Assembly: GCA_963693285.1 (NCBI GenBank) | Contig: OY848921.1 | Coordinates: 2,371,646-2,435,645 of the forward strand | Source of the DNA: Xestospongia muta | Lineage: Eukaryota > Porifera > Demospongiae > Haplosclerida > Petrosiidae | DNA: 64,000 nucleotides | Direction: 5' to 3' | Program-made: the position numbers and the translations under genes | Part shown: positions 1-11,300 of the stretch, in pieces | Layout: each line of letters opens with the position of its first letter | How positions within the stretch are numbered: position 1 is the first letter of the stretch | Notes under the pieces: model-generated | Seen by the model: the letters and a program-made list of their open reading frames with translations, nothing else | The model's database searches: none | What the model was told of the DNA's origin: nothing

Positions 1-1
1 C

Positions 2-3000
2 CTCAACTCAATTTTGTACTATCCAGAAAAAGTCACCAAGCTTGTTTTTATTGATCCTTTTAGCCTTATTCAAGTAGTCAATGAGCTAATGGTTCTTATT
101 TGTAAAGCTCGTAGTGGAGTTGATGTTGGTCGAGGTACGCTAGCATTGCGAGATGTAGCAAAGTTTGGCATCATATCTAGTGATGTATTTTCACATGTAG
201 ATCACCTTAAAATGTTTGCAACATTGTCCAGCAAATACAGTGATTTTAAATCTCATTTATTTAATATTTTTACACATCTTTTGATTGCCAAAAAATTGCC
301 TGGTAACAAACCACCTAACGATAAGTATTTCATGCCTGCTTTGTTGCCATTAACGAATCCTTTGAAAGCAATTCCGTTTGAGTCCTCTACTAACAGTCCT
401 TTGCTGTTCTACTTTAAAAACGGTGCACCAGTTGGCCTCTTTTGTGCTATGATTGTCAACCTCCTCTCAAGTGAAGATTATATCACTGACGATGACGAGG
501 ATGGACTCTACAATGACTTTTCATGGGAACTTGACACTAAGTCTACTCCCAAGATGTACTCCAATGCTATCATATTGCGCAATTACGATTTGCTGGGAAG
601 AGTGGGTTTGGTAGAATCTTCAGATTGGTTTGAGATCCACTGTGAACGTCGTGAAGACCAAGCTGAAGTTAAGGAAGCCATTGAAAATGCTATCAAGGAG
701 ACCAAAAAGAAGCGGAACATTGGTAAAGGAATGAAATTAGATATTGCTTTCTTTTGTCCCTGTGGTGAGCAGCCTCGCCATCTTGCTATTTTAAAGCAGC
801 AATATTTTGAGCTTCACTGTAATTTGCCTGATAGTGGTCATGATAGTTATGTCAAAGACACTGAAGGCTCTCCACGTATGTCATGGATTACTTCTTTAAA
901 GAGCAATCCAGGTATGTATATTAGGACTTGTATTATTGAAATGATACTTCATGTTGTTATTACAACTATAGGTAAAAGGCCTGAACTACGACATCTTGTG
1001 CAGCTGTTAGCTACTGTCAGTTCTAGATGGGACTCACTTGGTGGCCAACTTGGGGTAGAACCTAATTTTATTGAAAGTTTGAAAACGTCGAACAAATTTA
1101 ACAAAACAAGATTAACAGAAATTCTCCAAAAGTGGATAGAAATGAAACCCACTCCTGTAACTTGGGACAACATCATAAATGTTGTTGGAGGCCCTGTTGT
1201 TGAGAAACTAGATGTAGCTATCACGATTCAAAAATCTTTGAAGAAAATTCGAATTGAATACAGAAGAGCTAAAAGACAAAGTGAGTGTACAGTTCATGAA
1301 ATAACCTTATAAATATGTTAGTATAATGGTATACTTATCACATTTACATTTACGCTATTGTTTTCAAGTGATAAATGTACAGATAACATTTTATCAGTTG
1401 TAATTATTGTCTTTCAATAATTCATATATGTACAAACAACTATACATTTCATCATGTTGTTTTATTTCAATTTCAGATAATCGTTCAGGTCTCCATGAGC
1501 AAGTAGTAGCTACAGAGAGCCAAACAAATGAAATGAGCAGTTTTGCTAAACTACGTAAGCTATTAGTATTTTGAATGCAAAGCATTCTACATTGATTTTA
1601 TTTGTAGTTAAAAAGCCAAGAAAATACGATGTTCTAAAACGGCTAGTTGAAATTGATGCATCATGGCATGGTATTGGGTTAGATCTTGGTGTAAGTAATA
1701 ATGACCTTGATAGTTTGGCTGAGTCTAACATGTCTGATCAAACAAAACTTGATCACATCCTTCAGAAGTGGATAGAAATGGATGGTGAAGTTACTCCAGT
1801 TACTTGGCAAGTTATTCTAGATGTCGTTAAGGGACCACTAGTTCAAAATAAAGCCTTGGCTATGAAGATATACCAGGCACTAAAACAAGAAAATGATAAG
1901 GAACAGATGGGTTCAAGTAAGTGTAAATATACTCTTAACTATCTGATGGTATGACATTTTTATAGATGTTAAACCAGAGCAATATGTGAGAGAAAGTACA
2001 GGCTCTGAATGTCCTCAGGAAAAAGATCATGCTAGAAATAAACCTAACATTTCTGAGAACACTGGTAAGTTATAACAGCTTTTATATACTTTAAGTTATA
2101 TTTGTTTATTTTATCATAGACATTGAAAAAGGAACATATGATGGCAAGTCTGAGGGAACAAATGTTGTTGGTAAATTAGTTTATACATATCACTAACATA
2201 CTTTATCTGGCAGGTGGTAAGGTGGTCCTATATGTTATCTTAGCATACATTATGTCAACTTATTTTATTTGTTAATCTTCAAATTAACCAAGGAAGTCTG
2301 TACATGTGTTCCACATTGGTATATATAGTATGAGCCTTACTATCAATCACTTAACTAAAGTTTAACATCATGCATGCCTTAATAATTTTAATTTCAAAAG
2401 TGTTTATATAGGCTAACTTTCTGTAATGTATGTATGTTAACATGATGTACAGGACCACCTTATCACATGCTTTTTGCAATTTTTATATCCTTGTTATTTA
2501 CATAATATGACTATACTGTATATTCTAATGAAGCACTAAAGTGGAAAGCCATCACTGTAGCTAGTTATAGATATATTAATTTAATATTAGATTGCCAAGT
2601 TCCCACTATGAACTTGCTGAAAAGCTTATTAAAATGATGAAGTAGTTGGATCACAGTTAAAACAGATTGCTTGTTTAACCAATTTACAGTCAATTAGGTT
2701 AGGAATTGATAGTTTACACGCTTCAACTGTGAAATGACGTTTTTAAAGGACATGTGTCTTGCATGGAGGGCTGTCCAATTAATAAGTTCCATGGAGACAA
2801 ACCCTCACACACAAACCCAGCATCCATGAAAATTATCATGCCTTACCAATAGCTTCAACAAGTACCTACATGACTGCTAAGTGTCAATCAACATTATTTA
2901 ATGAAACGGTATGAAGTTTACTACTCATTGTCTCATCCTGTATTGTATGCAACATAAATGACCAATTGTAATGATTGGTTAAATCAACCAATTTATATTT

Positions 3001-4107
3001 TCAGTGATATGCATACACACATGGAACAACATACTACTACTACATGTTAGGAGCTTACCATCATAAGTATGGTATTAACAGTCATGTTCTAGTTCTGTTG
3101 TCAAGTTTTGACAGTAGTCACTGTTGTTGCCAAGTTCAAAGTGCATTGCCCACTAACAGATTTATGTGCAGACCAAACACTGTTCATTTACAGACAATGT
3201 AACAATTTATGATTAAATCTGATAAAATGAATTCAGTTTTATTTTGTTAAATAAAAGCAAGAGAAATCTTTTTGTAGCAATTATAATGTAAATATTGTTG
3301 TGTATATTAATATAGGAGACCAAAGGGCTAATGTGCTGGAGACCATTACTCTGGCAGAGCAAAGTGCCAATGTGCCAGGGATCATTACTACAGGAAAGCA
3401 AAGTGCTAATGTGACTAGCAACAATACTACTGATGGAAGTAATGGTAAGTTTAGCAATTTGCATTAGTTTAGATAAACAAGAGTGATCTAAATATATACA
3501 TCAATACATGTACTATTGATGACATCTATCTTTTCGCATAGAACTTGATGCTAACAAAGCCTTCTTGTTCCTTCATAAGTGTGGATTCAAGTCATCTAAC
3601 TGGGAATCCCTTGCTCCACTTTTACATGTCCCTCTTGATGATAGAAAGAAGCTATTGTCATCATATGAAGTAAGCAAGAATCATGACTGGGTCTTAGAAG
3701 AAACATTAAGCTGCTGGATAACATGCCATTCTAGTCAGCCAACATTAGATGAGTTGACAAAAGCAGTTGAGGAGTGTGGAGAAAAGAATGTTGCTACTAA
3801 AATGCAGAGAGAACTAAAAGGAGAAAGTGGTGATGATGACCAAGGTAATTGCTCATTAAATGGCACCTTAAGTCTTTTAGTGTATGTGACCTCATTTGTA
3901 TATGGTAAAGAATTATATAACTACATAATATGGTATATAATCATTAGTAAATGTATGTTTATTGTTACAGAGTCTTCTCATCTTTTAAGTCAAAAGAATC
4001 TTATCATTGCTGCTACATGTATATCAGTAGTGTTGATTGCTGTTATGGTTGGTCGTTCATATTTTAGTAAAAAAGTTGGTCGTTCATGTCTACGTAAACA
4101 CAAATAA
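2..4107 (+). CDS. Roc2/COR-Death-Death-Death-TM protein, 5'-truncated by window edge (gene A)
   Basis: Exons I can join in frame: 2-911, 972-1280, 1477-1554, 1608-1916, 1966-2064, 2120-2170, 3316-3444, 3542-3844, 3971-4107 (774 residues visible, total divisible by three). The first exon enters mid-domain and is nearly the same as the COR-like half of gene D (from about 35993), including the LVFIDPxSLIQVVNEL motif. Exons 2, 4 and 8 are Death domains: about 100 residues each, with the W..LG..LGV, ILQKWIE and VTW blocks typical of the fold. Exons 3, 5, 6 and 7 are low-complexity Ser/Thr/Glu linkers. The last exon has a hydrophobic segment (LIIAATCISVVLIAVMV) followed by a basic tail of about 18 residues, suggesting a tail-anchored protein with the Death domains in the cytosol. 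All internal junctions are phase 1. Role inferred: membrane-tethered death-fold signalling scaffold. The start lies outside the window. Confidence 0.8.
2171..3315 (+). other. Long intron of gene A, with a second copy in the 44 kb relic
   Basis: No exon is visible in this stretch. From 3064 onward the sequence is shared almost base for base with 14041 onward and 53416 onward. The part before 3064 is shared only with 44060-44970. The start of the three-way homology therefore lies inside an intron. Confidence 0.6.
3316..3444 (+). repeat. Linker exon made of three 13-residue repeats
   Basis: The exon encodes three imperfect 13-residue units beginning RANV, SANV and SANV (39 bases each), with the last unit ending in NNTTDG. 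Copies occur at 14293-14421 and 53667-53795, with a partial one at 45209-45288. It separates the preceding linkers from the membrane-proximal Death domain. It is rich in Thr, Asn and Ser and looks like a spacer, with no recognisable fold. Confidence 0.6.
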
Positions 4108-5267
4108 GTCGTGCATTCTATGTTCATGTATATAGTGGCTATTTTTTCAAAAAAATAATATTGTTATATTAATATTTTTGAATTTCAGTAAAATGTAATT
4201 TAAAAAATTTTTACTTCAATATTTTCTTCAACATTTCAATTAAATAAATGATTATTAAAATAACAGGAAGTATGCACATGGTAATTAATAATTAAAGAAC
4301 ACTATTCAGCATTGTTATGTAGCCAGATATACTGTCACTGATTTCATTGTCTCCATGAGCAGTGCCTAATGTTTGCAATGTCAATTTAAAAAAATAGATA
4401 TTGCCTTAAACATTCAATATGATGATATATTCAGTAGTTGATTAAACTTATGAAAAATTGAAAAGCAAGATTTTGTGTAATTTTATAGTTGTTACATTTT
4501 AAAGATTGATGGCAAAAGAATAGTAATTTAATTATCATTAATTAATTATAAATGGTATCATTGTTAAAGTGTTTGCAGTATCTTATTACACAATATAGCT
4601 AATTCTCCATTACAAGTTGTACAGAAATAACTAAATCTCTCTACTAATTTCTCATATTTGAGTAATATACTTTGTTCAGTTGATTTCTACCTCAAATAAT
4701 AACTATTACAAAACCATTTAAAACCACACACAAACTTGATATATAAACCACCTTCCTTATAAGGAGAACCACCTGTCCTCCTCTGATTATCATAAATTGG
4801 TTGTAATAGAGCACAACCTGAATGATGAATAAAAACATGTGACAAGAAATGATTGAGATGAGGTTTCCATGAAATATCAGACAGATCTATATCTTTATAT
4901 TAAGTGTATGTAGTATAAAGAATGTAAGCCATTAAACTATACATCGTATGTCACTAGTTAGACTGGTCTCTCAATGTGAAATATATTTCTTATACCTGCC
5001 TACAATAGCTTGTAAGAGATACACAAGAGTAGTGGATGAGATATTTACTATTCATCTTATGTTCATAAGATTGCAAGCCATACCTGCGTACTCAGCCCCT
5101 CCCTCCTGTGAGGGTCAGGCTAGTCTCTCGTAGCCACCCCTCCCGATCATTTAAGGGAGGGGCTGGCTACGCTAGGCTAGGTTTTCTGATTATATTTTAC
5201 CTTGTTTGGTATTTGCTATTTATAGTATAGTGTGAATATCGTTATCTTGTCTGTTGTTTCTGCTATC
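4108..5267. other. Intergenic region between genes A and B
   Basis: This holds the 3' flank of A and the presumed promoter of B. A minus-strand open frame around 4770-4900 is repeated in the other copies (15479-15661 and 54823-55011) and contains WKPHLNHFL; I do not recognise it. Sequence at about 4570-4800 is related to 40380-40640, downstream of gene D, so A and D share their 3' flanks. Confidence 0.5.
5120..5180. repeat. GC-rich foldback in the 5' flank of gene B
   Basis: The left arm contains TAGCCACCCCTCCC and the right arm GGGAGGGGCTGGCTA, near-perfect inverse complements around a 9-base loop. Weaker pairing extends out to CTAG on both sides. It stands out as a GC-rich island in AT-rich DNA. 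It could be a short foldback element or a shared promoter element, and it lies about 90 bp upstream of the small upstream ORF. Confidence 0.6.
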
Positions 5268-5315
5268 ATGAACGTACTCTTTCTCTGTGTCTTCGCCTTG
5301 GTCATTCATTGTTAA
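5268..5315 (+). promoter_or_regulatory. 15-codon upstream ORF in frame with the gene B start
   Basis: An ATG opens a short hydrophobic reading frame (MNVLFLCVFALVIHC) that ends at TAA, nine bases before the proposed start codon of B and in the same frame. The same arrangement exists upstream of C and E. It is either a translational control uORF or the remains of a signal-peptide-like N-terminus cut off by one stop codon. Transcript data are needed to know whether it is in the mRNA. Confidence 0.4.
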
Positions 5316-5324
5316 CGTGTTATC

Positions 5325-8300
5325 ATGAATCAAGAGGAATTGGTAAGCTCATTATGTTCCTATAGCTACTTGTATATATGTACTTTGTCAAAGTAAGAGG
5401 ATAGGACTGACCCTGATTAGATCTAATATGTATGAGTAGCTAGTGGGTGGGTCACACTAGATATGGTCACTCATGACCAATGACATTAGTGGATGGTATT
5501 GTCTACAACTTGACTTTAAAGACAGTTGTTACAAATTCATGACTTCAATATGAAGTTGTATATCCTTCATACAAGCTTCTTACGTAACCAGCACCTCCCT
5601 CAAAATAATGAGAGGGCTGGCTATGCAAGACTAACTTGGTGGTAAACATTTATACCAGTATTTCTGAAAGCTATTTTCTACCAAATTTTGTAGTGTTTAT
5701 TGACCTAATCCTTGGCTATTTAAGCATATCAAAATCATTACATTCAATGGATAATAATTGTTTAAAAGTCCTCACAATATCAAGTTGATTCCATGATGGT
5801 TTCTCCTAGTTAAAGCAGAAAGATTTTGTTATGTTTTTTTACCAGAAATATATATTTAGTAACCTATCTCTATGGAGGTAGGATATAATTGATAATTAAT
5901 ATTTATGATTCTTACTTTAAAAGTGCATCAGACAAGACTGTGCTGGCTGGCTTTGTACCTAAGGTCCCAACTCTGCTTTTTAATAACTTTTATGACCATT
6001 ACATGCCTACTGTTTTTATAAAATTAAAAGTGTTATCACTAAAGACAATGTTGGTATTTCTATTAGTAGCTTATAGACGAACATCTTTCATCATCAGTCT
6101 CAATTCTACCTAAGTCCTTTCAAGCAGAGTATTAATGAAACTAAGATTCAAATTATAGATACATTTCTCTTAACTATGGTCAAACACATGTCTCTATAAC
6201 TTTAAGAAAATAAGTTGGCCTCTACTATTCAGACAAAATCATCAATAGATTTTAAACTGAGTTTTGTTTTAGTTATATTGACATGCATCATTGTTGAGAT
6301 CGAAAGTGCCTGACATACAGAACAGCCTTCAGGGAAATCCTTCCCGTCCTAATAGTTCAGTGGGCTGGCACTTTTACTTCTTTTGTGTGAAATTTCAAAG
6401 CCTGTATTAAAATAGAGAAAAATGTACTTTATGATGCTTTATTCCAATAACTATAATTACTTATTACAACAACAACGAAGCCCACCAAAAGTGTTAACAA
6501 ATTTTTGTGGTTATAGTATTCTATCACCATATAAAAGTTAGAATTACTGAAATATTTGTGGCTGTAATTATGTAGAACTATTAATAGCAGGAAATTGTGT
6601 TAAAATATTCCTTTAACTTATATCCACTAAGTCACTACCTTTAGAAGGCTCTTCTGGAAGGTTGGATGGATGCTGCTTTGATTGTCATCTCATTTTCATT
6701 TTTTTTTGTCTTGAAATTTTGAAATTTTTTCTCTCTAAGGACTACTTTGTAAACCTCCCATAACAAATAGTATGTTAATGTTGAAAGAGACTATATATAC
6801 TGACTATAAATTGTATCAAGTTCAGTGTCCTGGCATAAAAACAGTTGATGTTTATATGCATAGACTACTCAGTGCCCTTTTAAAAAGAAATATTGTAAAA
6901 ATCTGTAAAGTCAAAGTTAAAGCATATCAAGCCTATTAATACAATTGGTGTATGTCTCATTAATGATTTTCTGGTCAATAATAGTTAAATTATATTTATA
7001 CTTAAAATCTGTCTTTTCCCATATATTGTCAGTGTGATATAGTGCAGGTATAAGTATAATTCTACAATATCTATAATAGAATTTTGCTGTGCAAATCTGG
7101 ATACACAGGATTATCATCATAACAAGTTTCATTGTAAAACTATAATCCTCATCCTTTTAAATTAATATGCAAATTATATCTAGCGGTAACCTCCTTGACT
7201 TATAAAAAGAAAATAGCTGTTAAATATACTATATGTTATAAATGCATTTATCATTTATTTATTGTCCTAGAATGACAGTCTTATTAAGTCTGTTAAAAAC
7301 GGAGACTTGTCAGGAGTAAAAGATGCTCTTTCAAAAGGAGCCAAGATAATGACTCTGGATGATGTAAGTTTATTTATACTGTACAATATTTCAACATGAA
7401 GTCAAAGAGTTGACTAATAAATTACTGTACTACTTGATTAACCACTCAATGTTTATTTAAATCTGAGCATTATGACCAGGCATTAAAAAGAATGGCTTTT
7501 ATTTAATACCCCTTAGCAAATGATATTTACTAAATACCAACTGTTTTTTCAGTCACAGTCCTTTTCAGAATCACTGTAATAATAATTTCATTTTTGCATT
7601 TTAATAATAAGTATTATTAACATACTATTATAATGATGTTTTAAATATCCTTTAAGCATGTGTCAAAACAATGAATACCAGAATCAGCAGTCTTAACATC
7701 GTAATAGACCAGGTGTTACAGATGTTTATTATTTGTTACTCTCCTATTTGTCTGATACTTGAAATCACATTTTAGCTTCTTTTGATTTTTTGGCTATTAC
7801 TAAATGTATAATTTAAAACAATAGATTTGGTGATCACAGGTTCTTATATTGTACATATTATATAGGATTCATAGGTTTACAAAATTGGTGCTTTCATTTT
7901 ATGAATTCTTTGACATACAATTGTAACAAAAGCTAAAGTATCTTTTAAGGAGAAAGGATATCAGGATGAAAATATCTGTAAAAGCTCATTTTCTCAATGT
8001 TAATCTAATTATATTATTCATAGTTTGTTTGTTATTACAATAGGACGGATGGTGTGCCCTTCATCATTCAGCTTATAAAGGACAAACAGACATCACTGAA
8101 GTACTACTTAATCATAATGCTGATATCAACATTGTTACTAAAGAGGTATTCAGATCAATGTATTTTTGTATTTTGTAATCTGTAAGGTATGACAAGATCA
8201 TCTCCATTAAGGAAGACATAACATAGACAATATGCTAACTAATTTAGGAAACCATATTTAATGTGTAGAGAAAGCTTGAATGATGAGTTCCTTATAAGTA

Positions 8301-11300
8301 GTTGTTTTGGCCTCATCATATCTAGGTGTTTGGTGAAAAGATGGGACACTTGGTAACTACTGCTTGTGCATGTGTGTAATTGTTGTAATTTCAACAATAC
8401 AATGACATCATAATTACAACATTTTGAATAAAATAACAAATCAAAGGAGAGATTTCTACTGATGACGTTTATTTACTACACAAGTTTAAGCATGTTTTCA
8501 AATAGACATTTGTGTAGAGATTTAGTACCTGCAAAAGGAGCAATATACTTGTTCAATATAATTGGGATTCAAAATGAACGGGCTTCATGAATAACTGCTC
8601 TACTAGATGTTACCATTTCTAGTGAAGGTTTAACTATCTTTTAAGAATTTGCCAAAACAGTAGAATTAGAACATTGCCCTTGTCATAACATTATAAAAAT
8701 GTTAAAATTTTTATATATAACTTGTACTTCAATCAATATCCTAATTACAGATAGATTAACATCATACTTTTACATAGTACACAACACAAGATGCCACATC
8801 AAATATTCATGTACATAGTATACTTGTATAGAGACTTCTTTTTACCTATTATAATAAGAAAGATGTTTCAACAAAGATGAAGAATGTAGGAAGTATGCAA
8901 TTGATTAAGGCACTCACAATGTCTTTTGTTAGTCAAACATGAGTCCAAATGGTAAATTATGCTGTTAGCTATGAATCTTACAACTAGGAGTACATGCATA
9001 GTTTAATTTAATTTAATTTAAAATTTTACAAGCAAGAGTGTTGACAGACTTCACTAATATGGAAAAATGGGATACTGTCAGTGCTAGAAATGTTTAAACG
9101 GTTATGTTTTTAAATGATATAGTTACTCTTGTCAGGAATTTCTATACTTCTCTAGTAAAGCTTCAATTAAATCTAGGCAGCAAGCATTAAACCACACCTT
9201 AGACATTGCAAGTACAGGATATTCATATACAGGCCACACCCCTTCACTGGACAAAATGATGGACATTAATATGACTAAAACAGTTCCAGAACGATGTCAT
9301 TTTTTTCATTAAGCATTCCAGGCCATCTTAACATTGTTTTGAATTGCACGTTATGTTAAAGTTTTTTTATTGTCTTAATGTATTGTTCTATATGATTTGT
9401 TCTTAAACTATGACACAGTAGCCTCTCTGCACACTATTATAGATATGTGTCTCATTTACCACATTAAATACAAAGTTATTTTTTTAAAGTCTATTCTGAG
9501 ACCATATTATACACATTCTTGTTAAAACTTCATCTTGACAAAGCAAACAATGACAAATTCTAATTGCATGTACATGAATATATGTCTTTATACACGTATA
9601 TCTTATCTTATATTAGAATAGAAAGACACCATTCTTTGTGGCTACTGAGAAGAACCATACAGATGTTGCACTTGTTTTGATTGATCATGGCTGTTCTGTT
9701 GACATTAAAGATAAAGTGAGTTAATATAGGTAGTAATACTGCTTAACAAAGACACTTACTATAATATGCTTATCTTTAGTTTAACAAGCTAGCCTCTCCT
9801 TCTTATTGACAAGCTGACAGGCTTAGAAGAAGTCTAGTCATACTGCCCTATAGGAATATGTAGAATGTAGGAGGGTATTCCTATACCCAGACTACCACAG
9901 TGAATTATATTCTGGTATCTTTCCTTGATTTTCTTGTGACAACAAATGTTTCAATAATGACATTTACTCACCCTCATCCTGTTTTCTTCCAAGTCTAAAA
10001 TAGTAATCATAGCATTAGATGTCACATGATAGTAAGGACATTTGTTTGCTAAGATATGAATTAGGCAGTTTCATTGAAGACCACAATACCTGGCATGATA
10101 GACTACCTTAACTTGTCAAATCGTAAGAGGGGGTTTGCTCTTAAACCTCAAGTGCATGTTTAAATATTGAGAGACAAAACTATGGAAAACATCGTATCTT
10201 TATAAATGTCTATAGTATATACATGTATACAGAATATATCATTTATATTTATACTGTATGCTGCATATAATATTTTATCTAATATACAATACATATTATT
10301 ATGTCACATCAATATGTAAATTATATATCTACTGTAGTAGCATTATTACCACACAATGCAAATTATATTGTTATTACACTGTCTTTGTATTCTCAGGATA
10401 ATGACAGTGCTTTACATTGGGCAGCTTATAATAACAATGTTGATGTTGTTAGGGTGATTTTGGATTATACTGTTCAAATTAATGTTAAAAATCAGGTGAG
10501 TATAATTAAAACCACAGCTGTGTTACAACCATATCTTGTACAGGGTTGCATTGATAGGTTGGGTTTATTGGCCAGTAATTGCAAATACTTTATCCTACTA
10601 TAAATTGTGTGTAATAATTATATGCAATTATATAGTGACTACTGATAAAATTTAAATTTAATAAAGTAAATAAAATATTAATTGAGCTAGAAATAGAAAT
10701 TCAATAGAAATTAATTAATTCTTAAGAACAGGACAACAGCTGTTCAGCATTTTATCATAGACAATGTGGTCCTTTCATTGACTGCTTTATAAGATGATCT
10801 TTTTCAGCATCTTATGTATATCATGTTCTACATTTTATTCAACTAGACGATTCATTTTTAATACATGAATTTAATGCAAGTAATTATAACAACATTTTCT
10901 TATTTCATTATCATTTGTATTTTAAGTATAAATCAACAATATTATAGAAGTTAAGAGCTTTCTTTCTTTCTTAGAATGGTGACACGCCACTTCACAATGC
11001 TTGTTCTCAAGGTTCAATTGACGCTGTCAAATTTCTCATATCATCTGGACGAGTGGATCCAATGTCCAAGAATAATGATGAACAACAACCTATGGAACTT
11101 GTTCCTCAAGTTCACAAGAATCGTTTTGAGATTTTAAAAATGTTTGAGCCATTTCAGCAAAGTCGAGCTGACTTCCCTTTGGAATCCTATGGCAAAGTCT
11201 TTATGTGTGGTAACATTGGTGCAGGGAAAAGTTCTCTTGCTGCAGTCATCATGGAACGAGCTAAGAAACCAGCTTATCACAAGTTTGATACATCTGAATG

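Noticed and set aside
3213..3464. Minus-strand frame MQIAKLTITSISSIV, repeated at 14190 and 53513
   Set aside because: It is the antisense of the repeated linker exon and flanking intron. Its conservation follows from the sense exon and the recent duplication.
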